Source: DATLFA01 sp035525225 (GTDB taxonomy: Bacteria > Actinomycetota > Acidimicrobiia > Acidimicrobiales > WLNW01). Taken from it: a stretch of DNA of 64,000 bases. Both the position numbers and the translations under genes were made by a program. Location of the stretch: assembly GCA_035525225.1 (NCBI GenBank), contig DATLFA010000015.1, positions 1 to 64,000 on the forward strand. Direction: 5' to 3'. Shown here in pieces: positions 31,749 to 40,059 of this stretch (its first letter is position 1; each line of letters opens with the position of its first letter). The notes beneath the pieces were generated by a model, which saw only the letters and a program-made list of their open reading frames with translations, searched no databases and was not told the DNA's origin.

Positions 31749-31866
31749 CGACAGCTAAGAGTGGCGCCGTCGCTGCCGATTGTCGGTGTAGAGACCGGCC
31801 GGCTCTCGCCACTCGACGACTACCGCGTCGCAGTACACGGTGCGCTCGGCCTCGCAAGGAGGCCTG

Positions 31867-32049
31867 ATGACACAGCACAAGGACGACACGGCCGAGTCGA
31901 CCTGGGTCGAACGACTACAGCAACTGCAAGAACTTCGTGACCCGCTGTTCCGTCGCATCGGCGCGGCGCACGACGAGGGCGACTACGAGACGCGGGACCG
32001 GCTCTGGCGCGAAGCAGAAAGCCTGCACCAGGAGCGCGGGCTTCGCTGA
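31867..32049 (+). CDS. Small helical hypothetical protein
   Basis: 60 aa, ATG 31867 behind AAGGAGG. Acidic and helical (WVERLQQLQELRDPLFRRIGAAHDEGDYETRDRLWREAE); possibly a short coiled coil. No family recognised. A hairpin terminator follows at 32161. Confidence 0.6.
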   Translation: MTQHKDDTAESTWVERLQQLQELRDPLFRRIGAAHDEGDYETRDRLWREAESLHQERGLR

Positions 32050-32160
32050 CCGGCCGCGTCGATCCCCCGCTCGATCCTCGCCCGATCGTCCGATAAAGAT
32101 CAGGTTTCACCGGGCGCCAATGCGGTTACCCATTACCCGCCCCCGCTACGGGGCGACCGA

Positions 32161-32199
32161 GAAGCCCTGCAGTGGTCCCCACCCCAGCAGGGCTTCTTG
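32161..32199 (+). terminator. Hairpin terminator
   Basis: GAAGCCCTGC (32161-32170) pairs with GCAGGGCTTC (32187-32196) across a 16-nt loop and ends in TTGA. It lies between the convergent small ORF (ends 32049) and the STAS gene (ends 32219), so it may work in both directions. Confidence 0.7.
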
Positions 32200-32218
32200 A
32201 CGTTCACACCTCTGTTCG

Positions 32219-32608
32219 TCACGAGAGCGTCACCCCGTCGACGAGGCACCTGTAGGCGCCGGTCACCGTGAGCACGCGGCACACGGTGGCGCTGGGCTGG
32301 ACGATCCGCATGTTTGGATTTCGTTCCCACGCCGAGAGAAAGGCCCGCAATGCCGCGGCGTCGAAGAACGTGACGCCGCGGAGGTCGACATCGATCGCCG
32401 ACTTGCCGAAACTCGAGAGCCACGACTCGATCGCAGGCGCGTTCGTATTGTCGCACTCGCCCCGAATCGTCGGCTGACCTTCGATGATCAACAGACCGCA
32501 CGTCATCTCGTCAGCGCGTCGCATCGCAGCCCCCAATCGCCGAAGTACGCCGATGCTGTTGCTGCTTCCCAACAAAGCGCGATCAAGTACTACCGCCGCG
32601 TCGATCAA
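32219..32608 (-). CDS. STAS-domain protein (anti-sigma-antagonist type)
   Basis: 129 aa; the STAS core starts near residue 35 (MTCGLLIIEGQPTIRGECDN), continues with SSFGKSAIDVDLRGVTFFDAAALRAFL, and ends with the strand MRIVQPSATVCRVLTVTG. A Ser/Thr for regulatory phosphorylation would sit at the FFDA position, but the residue there is Asp-Ala, so classical SpoIIAA-type control looks absent. An internal ATG at residue 35 may be the true start. Confidence 0.75.
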   Translation of the reverse strand: MIDAAVVLDRALLGSSNSIGVLRRLGAAMRRADEMTCGLLIIEGQPTIRGECDNTNAPAIESWLSSFGKSAIDVDLRGVTFFDAAALRAFLSAWERNPNMRIVQPSATVCRVLTVTGAYRCLVDGVTLS

Positions 32609-32644
32609 AGGTCAATAGCACGTTCGACCCGGCCCACCCCGCGG

Positions 32645-32842
32645 CTACAACGGATCGAAACGTCGCGCCGAATATGCGGCCAGCCGCGCTCGCTCACGAG
32701 CGGTGTTCGCGCCGGGCGAGGCACGCGTCGGGCGCTGATCGGACAGGCCGGGCGCCATCGACGCGGTCCGTATCGCCCACCGCGTCAAGTAGACACTCCC
32801 CGCCACCGCGACGGCGAGCAGCCACGCCCCGAGCCTTCCCAT
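32645..32842 (-). CDS. Small protein with N-terminal hydrophobic helix
   Basis: 65 aa: MGRLGAWLLAVAVAGSVYLTRWAI forms a signal anchor, followed by a polar, arginine-rich tail. No family recognised. Coding status is modest. Confidence 0.4.
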   Translation of the reverse strand: MGRLGAWLLAVAVAGSVYLTRWAIRTASMAPGLSDQRPTRASPGANTARERARLAAYSARRFDPL

Positions 32843-32954
32843 CGCCGGCCTCCCACTCGCAACAAACGCACCCGTCCCCGACTCCAGCCGATGTCAAACA
32901 TCAATTCTCAAAATGACGTGTTTCGACTGACGGTGTCGGGGATACACCTGCGTC

Positions 32955-33194
32955 ATGCGATCGTTGTTCAGACGTCTCTTCCGCTCGAGTCTCGTGGGGT
33001 TCGCGGCCGCGTACTTCCTGGATCGCAAGCGAGGCGCTGCCCGGCGGGCCAGGGCCATGCAAATGGGCCGATCGCTGAAGGCCAAGGCAATCAGCCGACT
33101 CGACGCCCGCCGCGCCGCCCGCCACTCGCCCGAGGGCAACGTTGTCGAGGGCCGCGTCGTCGAGGACCTTGCACTACGAACAGGTGTTCGCTAA
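32955..33194 (+). CDS. Small basic protein
   Basis: 79 aa, arginine/alanine-rich: MRSLFRRLFRSSLVGFAAAYFLD with a short hydrophobic patch, then amphipathic basic helices. No named family. It precedes a 52-aa ORF by 9 bp. Confidence 0.45.
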   Translation: MRSLFRRLFRSSLVGFAAAYFLDRKRGAARRARAMQMGRSLKAKAISRLDARRAARHSPEGNVVEGRVVEDLALRTGVR

Positions 33195-33203
33195 CGTCCG
33201 GCC

Positions 33204-33362
33204 ATGGCAGGAGACATCGAATTCCTGCGGAGCGAACTAGAGATCGAGCGGAGGTCGCTGGCGATGCTGCCTACGTCCTCACCGGTCACGCGGGAAAAGG
33301 CGATCGCGCTGATCGAACGCTGTCAGCGCGCCATCGACGCGGTTCGAGGCCGCATCGGCTGA
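33204..33362 (+). CDS. 52-aa helical protein
   Basis: ATG 33204, 9 bp after the preceding stop. Sequence is helical and charged (IEFLRSELEIERRSLAML ... EKAIALIERCQRAIDAVRGRIG). No family. It overlaps the end of the convergent DUF5990 frame, so one of the two 3' ends may be overextended. Confidence 0.4.
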   Translation: MAGDIEFLRSELEIERRSLAMLPTSSPVTREKAIALIERCQRAIDAVRGRIG

Positions 33363-34098
33363 CTGCGCAGATCATTCGATTCGATTGCGCCAGCCGAGTG
33401 ACCACTCCACCGCCGGGCGGGTCGACACGGGCACAGCGCGGACCGCCCCGTTCGTCGGTGAGCAGGACATGCGCGACGAGCGGCCGTTGGCCCGACGCAG
33501 CAGCCTCGACCAGTGCCGGATCGATGCGGTTCAACATGAGTTTGGCTCGGCGAAACATCGCGAATGTGCCCCCGGCGGCGAGGTTGCCCCACGTCAGATA
33601 CAAGAACCGCTCGCCTCTCTTACCGTGGACCGCCGGGCCTTTGAAATCAACGGACCCGTCGTCGTCCGTCGAATGCTTCACCTCGAGCACCCAGCGCGCC
33701 GACGGCGCGTCGCCGGCCACCAGTTGCTCGGCCTCCGCGCGGATCTGCACACCGACGTGCACCTCATCGAGTGGCTTGCCATCTGCGGAATGAAACGAGC
33801 GACCGGGCAGATCGCGACCGACGATGACTATCTGCAGGCGATCGAGTGAATCGACGTCGATGACGGCGTCCCCGGCCAACTCCACCGCGTCGGTGAAGCG
33901 ACCGACAACCATGTCTGCGACCGCGACCGATACGCCCAGTAGCTTCGACGTGAATACCAAGAGCGTCGCTGCTTGCTCCAACGGGTCGTCGGCATGCATC
34001 GCAGTCTCGAGAACTGAGCCAGGCAAGGATCCGTCGTCGGTCATCATCTCGGACAGCGCGGCGGAGAGAGTCTCCACCATCGCGTCGATGTCATCCAC
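33286..34098 (-). CDS. DUF5990 protein with extra N-terminal helical domain
   Basis: 270 aa. Residues 85-235 match DUF5990: LQIVIVGRDLPGRSF, VHVGVQIRAEAEQLVAGDA, WVLEVK, DFKGPAVHGKRGERFLYLTWG and FRRAKLMLNRIDP. The first 80 residues are an unrelated acidic helical region, and the last 35 look like read-through past the usual end of the domain. Function unknown. The 3' end overlaps the 52-aa gene on the other strand. Confidence 0.75.
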   Translation of the reverse strand: MDDIDAMVETLSAALSEMMTDDGSLPGSVLETAMHADDPLEQAATLLVFTSKLLGVSVAVADMVVGRFTDAVELAGDAVIDVDSLDRLQIVIVGRDLPGRSFHSADGKPLDEVHVGVQIRAEAEQLVAGDAPSARWVLEVKHSTDDDGSVDFKGPAVHGKRGERFLYLTWGNLAAGGTFAMFRRAKLMLNRIDPALVEAAASGQRPLVAHVLLTDERGGPRCARVDPPGGGVVTRLAQSNRMICAVSRCGLEPRRWRADSVRSARSPFPA

Positions 34099-34181
34099 GA
34101 TTCACCTCACAGCTCAGTAGCGACGATCAGACGTTGCATTTTGGTCGAATCGGCAAATGCTGCTGCGACAACCGCTTCGCG

Positions 34182-34556
34182 TCACCCGTGCGCCGACCGG
34201 GCCTGCGCGACAATCTCCGATGCGATCTCGCTGACTTTGCGGTTTTCGTGCTGCGACTGGTGCACCAGCAGCCCGAACGCTTTGTCGGGCGAACAGCCCA
34301 GCGTCGCAACAAGGACTCCCTTTGCCTGACCGATCGTATCTCTCGTAGTCAGTGCGTTCTTGAGTGTTTCGACCTCCGCAAGAGCGTCCCGCAACCTGGA
34401 GGCCCCCAAATCAGCAACGTCCGCCATCGCTAACAGCTCGGAAGCGTGAACTTTCCTTGCGACAGCCATCGCGTTCACGTGGTCCAGATCCGAACGTAAG
34501 GCGTCCGCGAGGAGTCGTTCGATCTGATCGCGGAGGCTTCGGAGCTCCCCAGCCAT
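34182..34556 (-). CDS. ANTAR-domain RNA-binding regulator
   Basis: 124 aa. The N-terminal 60 residues are a helical, perhaps coiled-coil segment; the C-terminal ANTAR domain reads LKNALTTRDTIGQAKGVLVATLGCSPDKAFGLLVHQSQHENRKVSEIASEIV. ANTAR proteins bind paired hexaloop RNA stems and act as antiterminators. There is no GAF sensor in the protein and no convincing one upstream, so the trigger is unknown. Confidence 0.88.
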   Translation of the reverse strand: MAGELRSLRDQIERLLADALRSDLDHVNAMAVARKVHASELLAMADVADLGASRLRDALAEVETLKNALTTRDTIGQAKGVLVATLGCSPDKAFGLLVHQSQHENRKVSEIASEIVAQARSAHG

Positions 34557-35012
34557 GCTTGCGATCCTGACACGTTTCGGCGTCCGATGCGGTGGGCAGG
34601 ATCAATCCAGCACTTTGTGTCGGGCGACACGATGTGCAGGCTCCTTGGGTTGGGAACACAGCCCTCGGAGCCGAATCCTGCTTGCCGCTGCTCACCCGTT
34701 GGGCTTTGGGTCCATGACGACAGTGTCGCCGCGATCGGCGCACTCGTGTGCGCGTTGAAGATAGTGAGGCAACGACCGGGCAGCCCGTCGCCGGCGATAC
34801 AAGCCGCATCTGGTGACAACGAGGTTTCGACGCGCACAGCTGCTGCTGACGATCCCGGCCAAGCCCTAGCGAGCCCGACAACGCCGCAAAGTCGTAGGGT
34901 TTCGCCGACCGGCGCGCCGCGCCGACTCCCCCGCGTAACTAGCAGTGTTACACGATGAAGGCATTTCGCCGTGCTGCGTTTCAAACCATGCCCGCTCGGC
35001 TAACGCAGCGAG
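34557..35012. other. Intergenic region without recognisable gene
   Basis: Open frames on both strands are long enough to draw attention (34587-34958 plus, 34475-34984 minus) but have cysteine-, arginine- and serine-rich compositions without domain patterns. I searched for a GAF domain that would normally precede ANTAR and did not find a convincing one. Confidence 0.4.
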
Positions 35013-35237
35013 ATGGATCTAGTTGAGCAACGACGCCGTGCCGCACATGCGCAATGCGCCGCCGTGCATGACCACAGCGCCGAATTTCAATCGGCCATCT
35101 CAGAGTTCTTTCAGTCGCTGGGCGACGACTTGCAAGCCGTCCGCGCCCGTCAGCTTGCGGAGGAACACCGAGAGCGGGCATCGCAAGAGCGGGAATACGC
35201 CACCGCGGTTCGCACAACGGGCGGCATCGCCGCATGA
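35013..35237 (+). CDS. Small helical hypothetical protein
   Basis: 74 aa: MDLVEQRRRAAHAQCAAVHD ... FQSAISEFFQSLGDDLQAVRARQLAEEHRERASQ. Strongly helical and charged, likely coiled coil. No family recognised, no clear ribosome-binding site. Confidence 0.4.
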   Translation: MDLVEQRRRAAHAQCAAVHDHSAEFQSAISEFFQSLGDDLQAVRARQLAEEHRERASQEREYATAVRTTGGIAA

Positions 35238-35749
35238 CACTGGTCTTGGATCGTCGAGCCTCACGCGGCCGGCGCACACGGCGAGGGTCGCGCCGATCGC
35301 GCAGCGCGCCCTCGCAGACCTGGGTCGTGCGCGTCGATGCGGCAACGGTCCATTCCCCCAGGTACCCACCTGGGGGACGGACGATCTCAACTGCTACAAC
35401 GACCAGGTCGAGACGTCTGGCTCGCCGGGTTGGCGACGACCTTCGAGCGGATTCGAGATCACCTGCCCCAAAAGAACGTGCCCGTCAAAGCGACTCGGCC
35501 CGTATACACCTGAGGGCGAAGAACAGACAACGCATCAAAGCAGGTCTCCCTGGACGTTTCAACACCGCCCTCGTCGCCACAACGAGATTGCACCCGAAGT
35601 CGCGGACACAACAGACGGTGGGTATATCGGATCGTTGTCACTCGCGCGTAACAGCCGTGGGGCGTCGGACGATTGATAGAGCGCCGACACACTCGGACGA
35701 CAAGGAGTCCGCGAACGTCTCTGCGTGGAGACCCCAGGAAGGTTCTCCA
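35238..35749. other. Gene-poor stretch
   Basis: No protein-like frame on either strand; local GC and word use are less regular than in flanking genes. It may be decayed sequence. Nothing structural was recognised. Confidence 0.35.
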
Positions 35750-35905
35750 ATGCTTCAAGGACAGTCACCGTCTGAACCTGCCGCTCCGATTCACGCCGCG
35801 CACGTCTTCCTACTCGACTTGCAGAACAACGCGCTACGGCCCATCGGTAAATCCGAACTCGTCGACTTCCAACAGCTCGCGCACCTACCCACCACCGACG
35901 AATAA
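35750..35905 (+). CDS. 51-aa hypothetical protein
   Basis: ATG 35750 with AGGAAGG about 9 bp upstream. Sequence: a polar start, then AAHVFLLDLQNNALRPIGKSELVDFQQLAHL, which looks like a folded small protein. The longer frame from 35234 is arginine-rich and not protein-like. No family. Confidence 0.35.
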   Translation: MLQGQSPSEPAAPIHAAHVFLLDLQNNALRPIGKSELVDFQQLAHLPTTDE

Positions 35906-36108
35906 ACACCGACACGGCGGCCTGTTGACGATCCATCGCTGCAACCGGCACTGACTCGGCTCGGAGTGGCGGAAATTCTTGGCGTTCGCTGCCTTGACGA
36001 TCCAGTGAGTACGTGCGCGGCGTCATCGCTTGGGAAACGCGAGGGTTGGGTCTGTGGGACTGCGCTGGAGAAGCCGACGGTCTGGTCGCAGATCAGACGC
36101 GCGCTCGC

Positions 36109-36837
36109 CTAGAACGTGACGATGACGCGTACGCTGGCGGTGCTGCATGCACCTGAGCGATCACAGACCTCGTAGGCGAACGTAAATTCGCCCGTGACAA
36201 GTGGCGCACGGTAGTCGACTTCGTTGCGTCCGTTGCGCGTCTTTACCGATGATTCTCCGTATTCGGACAGCCCAGTATTGCGACTTGAGTCCTTAACAAG
36301 GGACACACTGAGAGGGTCGATGTCACCGTCTATGTCGAAGTCGTTGCTGAGCACGTCGATATGAATTGTTGTGCCTCGCCTCGCAAATGCGGTGTCGTCC
36401 ACGGCCACCGGTGGGTGATTGGGCGGCGGCGGCAAGGTCGATGAAGTCGCCGCCGTGGTCGGGGTCGGAGCATTCGCGGGGGCCGTCGAAGTCGACGCGC
36501 TCGTCGGTAATGATCCGGCAGTGGTGCGCGGCGCAAGTTCAGTGGACAAATTTACGATGGTGGTGACGGCAGTGGAGTTGTCATCGCTTGGCTCTGGCGA
36601 CCGAGTGCTGCTGGAAACCGCCGCCGAGCCGCGGCTCGTTGGGACGTCTTCACCTGGGGCGGCAGCGACGTGGTCACCTTGGAGATCGGCGGGATCGACC
36701 GCTGGCAGCCACTGCAGGTGACGCGCCGTCACCAACGTAACAGCAAGGCCAACGAAGAGCGGCGCCGTCCACACGACGGCACGGAGAATTGAAGCGCACA
36801 GTTGTTGCCTGCACCACCGCAGAATTGGCTCATGCAT
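36109..36837 (-). CDS. Membrane-anchored protein with Ig/cadherin-like domain
   Basis: 242 aa from ATG 36837. N-terminal transmembrane anchor (AVVWTAPLFVGLAVTLVTA), a Ser/Thr/Pro-rich linker of about 100 residues, then a tandem-95/cadherin-like domain: HPPVAVDDTAFARRGTTIHIDVLSNDFDIDGD ... GEFTFAYEVCDRSGACSTASVRVIV. This domain often repeats in adhesins; only one copy is present. Divergent from the Ktr genes across a 223-bp gap with strong hairpins. Confidence 0.75.
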   Translation of the reverse strand: MHEPILRWCRQQLCASILRAVVWTAPLFVGLAVTLVTARHLQWLPAVDPADLQGDHVAAAPGEDVPTSRGSAAVSSSTRSPEPSDDNSTAVTTIVNLSTELAPRTTAGSLPTSASTSTAPANAPTPTTAATSSTLPPPPNHPPVAVDDTAFARRGTTIHIDVLSNDFDIDGDIDPLSVSLVKDSSRNTGLSEYGESSVKTRNGRNEVDYRAPLVTGEFTFAYEVCDRSGACSTASVRVIVTF

Positions 36838-36886
36838 CGTTTGACCTATATCGGCGCGCACGACTTCGCACTGAAGGCAGAGACAA

Positions 36887-36990
36887 CGTTGGGGGAGAGT
36901 CCCCCTAGCCAACGTATGGGAGAGTCGTAGCGTTCCCCGCTCCGAGGAGGCTCCACCCTCCTCATCGAAGGTATGCAGAGACCGGGGAAG
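36887..36990. promoter_or_regulatory. Structured intergenic region, candidate RNA leader
   Basis: Three pairings are visible: ACGTTGG (36887-36893) with CCAACGT (36910-36916); GAGGAGG (36945-36951) with CCTCCTC (36958-36964); and TTCCCCG (36934-36940) with CGGGGAA (36984-36990), enclosing the second hairpin. They lie between divergent genes, 70 bp before the ktrB start and 50 bp before the Ig-like gene. It could be a riboswitch-type leader or a terminator-rich divide. It does not fit the ydaO (c-di-AMP) consensus as I remember it. Confidence 0.45.
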
Positions 36991-37060
36991 GTCACAGAGA
37001 CACCTCGCCAGCGCACCGCTACGCACTCGTTTCCACGCGACCGCGTACTGTGCTGCGACG

Positions 37061-38416
37061 ATGCCTGCATTGCGTGGACGCCGACCCCTTCATCCGGCGA
37101 GGTTCGCCGCCCTCATGGTCGTCTTCGGGTTCATGACGGCGGCGACGTTGGGAACGCTGATGTTGACCTTGCCCTTCGCGACCGCGTCGGGCAGATCGAC
37201 TTCGCTCCTCGACGCGGCGTTCACCGCAACGTCGGCGGTGTGCGTGACGGGCTTGATCGTGGTCGACACCCCGTCGCACTGGACACCGTTCGGGGAAGGC
37301 GTGATCTTGGCGCTGATACAAATCGGCGGGTTCGGGATCATGACCATGACATCGCTCGTCGTGGTACTTCTCTCGAAGCGCTTGGGGCTGCGGCACCGAC
37401 TCGTAGCACGAGCGGAGACGGGCACGCTCGAAGTCGGAGATGTCCGCCAGGTGCTGTTCGGTGTCGCCCGATTCAGCATCTCGGTTGAGCTTGTAATGGC
37501 CACCCTGCTGTTCGCTCGCTTCTGGATCGCGTACGACGAATCCCCGGGTCGGGCCGCATACCTGGGCCTTTTCCACTCGATCTCGGCGTTCAACAACGCC
37601 GGCTTCTCACTCTTCAGCGACAGCCTTGCCAGCTTCACCAATGACCCGTTCGTGCTGCTATCCGTCGCGATGACAGTCATCGTAGGTGGCCTCGGCTACC
37701 CGGTTTGGGTCGACATCGCTCGCAGGCCCCGCTACCCCAGCAGCTGGAGCCTGCACAGCAAGATCACCGTGTCCACGACCGTCGGGTTGCTCAGCGCCGG
37801 CACCATCTTGCTCGCGTGGTTCGAGTGGACGAACACGGGCACCCTCGGGGAGATGTCAGTCCGCGATTCAACCGTCAATGCGTTCTTCCACAGCGCGATG
37901 CCGAGAACAGCCGGGTTCAACTCGCTCGATATCGCTTCAATGAACGAGCCGGGCCGGTTCCTGACCGAGATACTGATGTTCATCGGCGGCGGCAGTGCGT
38001 CGACCGCAGGTGGCATCAAAGTAACGACGTTTGCGGTACTCGGGTGGGTGATGTGGGCGGAGGTGCGCGGCGATCCCGACGTCGTCGCGTTCGGCCGTCG
38101 AATTCCCGAGGCCGCCCAACGCCAGGCATTGACGGTCGGCCTGATGGCCGTCGGCGGTGTTGTGGTGTCGACCATGCTCATGATGGCGTGGACTCCGCTG
38201 CCCCGCTCCGATCTGTTCTTCGAGGTAGTCTCGGCGCTGGGCACAGTCGGGCTGTCCACCGGTGTCACACCGCTTCTGAGCACTCAAAGTCAGGTGTTGA
38301 CGATGGCGCTCATGCTGGTCGGTCGCATCGGACCCATCACCTTGCTGATTGGCCTCGTACTGCGAGAACGCGCCCGCCGGTACCGCCATGCGACCGAGCG
38401 ACCAATCATTGGATGA
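37061..38416 (+). CDS. ktrB: Potassium transporter, membrane subunit (KtrB/TrkH type)
   Basis: 451 aa with four pore-loop repeats visible through their filter segments: SAVCVTGLIVVDT, FNNAGFSLFS, MPRTAGFNSLD and GTVGLSTGV. These are the characteristic K+-selectivity motifs of the Ktr/Trk family. Length fits KtrB better than TrkH. It imports K+ coupled to Na+ or the membrane potential and needs a cytoplasmic RCK partner, encoded 22 bp downstream. Confidence 0.95.
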   Translation: MPALRGRRPLHPARFAALMVVFGFMTAATLGTLMLTLPFATASGRSTSLLDAAFTATSAVCVTGLIVVDTPSHWTPFGEGVILALIQIGGFGIMTMTSLVVVLLSKRLGLRHRLVARAETGTLEVGDVRQVLFGVARFSISVELVMATLLFARFWIAYDESPGRAAYLGLFHSISAFNNAGFSLFSDSLASFTNDPFVLLSVAMTVIVGGLGYPVWVDIARRPRYPSSWSLHSKITVSTTVGLLSAGTILLAWFEWTNTGTLGEMSVRDSTVNAFFHSAMPRTAGFNSLDIASMNEPGRFLTEILMFIGGGSASTAGGIKVTTFAVLGWVMWAEVRGDPDVVAFGRRIPEAAQRQALTVGLMAVGGVVVSTMLMMAWTPLPRSDLFFEVVSALGTVGLSTGVTPLLSTQSQVLTMALMLVGRIGPITLLIGLVLRERARRYRHATERPIIG

Positions 38417-38438
38417 CCCCACGTGACGACGAGGACAC

Positions 38439-39146
38439 ATGACTGACCGGCCCCGATCGCCCAACCTGAAACGACGTGCCGCGCTGCCCGGAGGGAGAGA
38501 CCGCGTCCTGATCGTTGGGCTCGGACGTTTCGGCAGCGCCGTCGCGCACGAACTCATGGCACTCGGAAGCGAGGTCCTCGGCATCGACGCCAGCGCGCGT
38601 GCTGTGCAGGACCATTCGGCGCTTCTCACCCATGTGCTCGAAGCCGACACCACCGACCCAGCCGTCCTCGAACAGATCGGAGTCAGCGACTTCGATGTCG
38701 CAGTAGTCGGCATCGGCACCGACATCGAAGCGAGCGTGCTCACCACCGCCGCACTGATCGACACCGGAATTCCCAATATCTGGGCCAAAGCCGTTACCGA
38801 GGCTCACGGCCGAATCCTCGAACGCGTTGGAGCCCACCACGTCATCTACCCGGAACGTGATATGGGCCGCCGCGTCGCGCACCTCGTCAACGGCCGCGTC
38901 CTCGACTGGTTCCAGCTCGACGAAAACTTCGCGATGGTTGAAACAACGGTGCCGGAGACACTCGTAGGGCAGAGCCTCGCCGACTCCGGCATCCGAGCGC
39001 GTTACGGTGTCACCGTTGTCAGCATCAAGCCTGCAAACGGCCAGTTCACCTACGCCACTCCGGATACCGTGCTCGCGGCCGGGGATATTCTCGTCGTTGC
39101 AGGGGAACGGTCAGCGTCGGAAAGGTTCGCCTACCTCAGTCGATAG
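38439..39146 (+). CDS. ktrA: Potassium uptake regulatory subunit (KtrA type)
   Basis: 235 aa RCK protein: Rossmann motif VLIVGLGRFGSAVAHEL, VLGIDAS, EADTTDPAVLEQIG, then a C-terminal RCK_C half (VGQSLADSGIRARYGVTVVSIK ... VLAAGDILVVAGE). It forms the cytosolic gating ring of the transporter and binds ATP/ADP or NAD(H). Co-transcribed with ktrB. Confidence 0.95.
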   Translation: MTDRPRSPNLKRRAALPGGRDRVLIVGLGRFGSAVAHELMALGSEVLGIDASARAVQDHSALLTHVLEADTTDPAVLEQIGVSDFDVAVVGIGTDIEASVLTTAALIDTGIPNIWAKAVTEAHGRILERVGAHHVIYPERDMGRRVAHLVNGRVLDWFQLDENFAMVETTVPETLVGQSLADSGIRARYGVTVVSIKPANGQFTYATPDTVLAAGDILVVAGERSASERFAYLSR

Positions 39147-39188
39147 TCAGCGCCGCCCGGGCACGGATGGACCATCGCCCGAGGGTCG

Positions 39189-39207
39189 TTGCGGATGCCC
39201 CTGGGGT
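39189..39207 (+). repeat. 19-bp sequence shared with the tRNA-Gln element
   Basis: TTGCGGATGCCCCTGGGGT is identical to 12931-12949; a nearby CGGCTGAG is also shared at similar spacing. It sits just before a DNA-ligase remnant. A small dispersed repeat is likely. Confidence 0.6.
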
Positions 39208-39244
39208 GCTGCCCCATGGCGGCTGAGGGGCTGGCGCACGATCG

Positions 39245-39994
39245 TCACCGTCGACCCTTCGTTGCCCCTGCGGTATCGAAGTGCGTGCTCGCACCGGGCG
39301 ATTCCTCACCTCGCAAGTTCCAGAACTGCATGGCTTGCCGATATCGGCCTTCGGATGGTGCTCGACGGCGAACTCGTCTCCGTTGGCGATGACAACATCG
39401 ACTTCTACGCCCTCGGTCGACGAATGTTGACTGCACGCGCCGCACGCACGGTGACGCTGTGCGCGCTCGACGTGTTGTGGCTCGACGGTATCGACTGCAC
39501 ACAGTTGCCCTACCGTGATCGTCGTCGGGTCCCCGAGATGCTGGAGTTGTCGGGGCCGGCGTGGTGCACGGTGCCGCAGTTCCCGTTCGATGATGTCGAG
39601 GATCTACTCGACGCGTGCGCTCGACTGCGCCAGGAAGGAATCGTGTTGAAGCGCCTCGACGCGCGATACGTGCCGGGTGTCCGCACACCCCCGACATGGC
39701 GGCTGCGGCCATGCCGATACATGACCGGCAGTAGTACAGCGGGTAGTCCAGCGGGTCGTGGTCCGAGAGTGCGGTGATGATCAGTGCTTCGGCCTCGCAT
39801 GCGTCGTGCTTGGCGCCGCAGCTGCAACAGTTCCAGTTGGTCGGCTCGCCGTCGGTGTCGACGGGGAGGTTGATCTCGATGGAATATTCGTGCTTTTCCT
39901 CGTACACGCGCCGGCGCAAGTCGTCTGCTGCGCCCGGTGGAAGGGCCGCCTCTACGGGTGGCATGAGGTCTGGGTTGTCGACTATCTCAAGCAC
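39245..39994 (-). CDS. Hypothetical protein with two CxxC knuckles (only 5' part plausible)
   Basis: From GTG 39994 or ATG 39964 the first 100 residues look protein-like: DDLRRRVYEEKHEYSIEINL, then CCSCGAKHDACEAEAL and YYCRSCIG, a possible zinc ribbon. Beyond about 39680 the frame runs antisense to the ligase fragment and becomes arginine-rich, so the true 3' end has probably been lost. No family recognised. Confidence 0.35.
   Translation of the reverse strand: MLEIVDNPDLMPPVEAALPPGAADDLRRRVYEEKHEYSIEINLPVDTDGEPTNWNCCSCGAKHDACEAEALIITALSDHDPLDYPLYYCRSCIGMAAAAMSGVCGHPARIARRGASTRFLPGAVERTRRVDPRHHRTGTAAPCTTPAPTTPASRGPDDDHGRATVCSRYRRATTRRARTASPCVRRVQSTFVDRGRRSRCCHRQRRRVRRRAPSEGRYRQAMQFWNLRGEESPGASTHFDTAGATKGRR
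39331..39709 (+). pseudogene. ATP-dependent DNA ligase, internal fragment
   Basis: About 125 residues match the adenylation domain of LigC/LigD-type ligases: RMVLDGELVSVGDDNIDFYALGRRM (motifs III and IIIa), CALDVLWLDGIDCTQLPYRDRRRV, and EGIVLKRLDARYVPG (motif IV). The catalytic lysine motif I and the OB-fold are missing on either side. The frame is open but truncated at both ends, so this is a relic. Confidence 0.8.
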
Positions 39995-40059
39995 CCACAG
40001 AAGATCGGATCGGCTCTTCGTTCGAGGCAGTCCTAGCCAGATGACGCGACAGTCTGTCT

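Noticed and set aside
34475..34984. Possible GAF sensor upstream of the ANTAR gene
   Set aside because: Short stretches are vaguely reminiscent, but there is no conserved GAF core and the frame overlaps the ANTAR gene start on the same strand out of phase.
36838..37060. c-di-AMP (ydaO) riboswitch
   Set aside because: The context before a potassium transporter is right and hairpins are present, but the conserved ydaO sequence blocks are not found on either strand.
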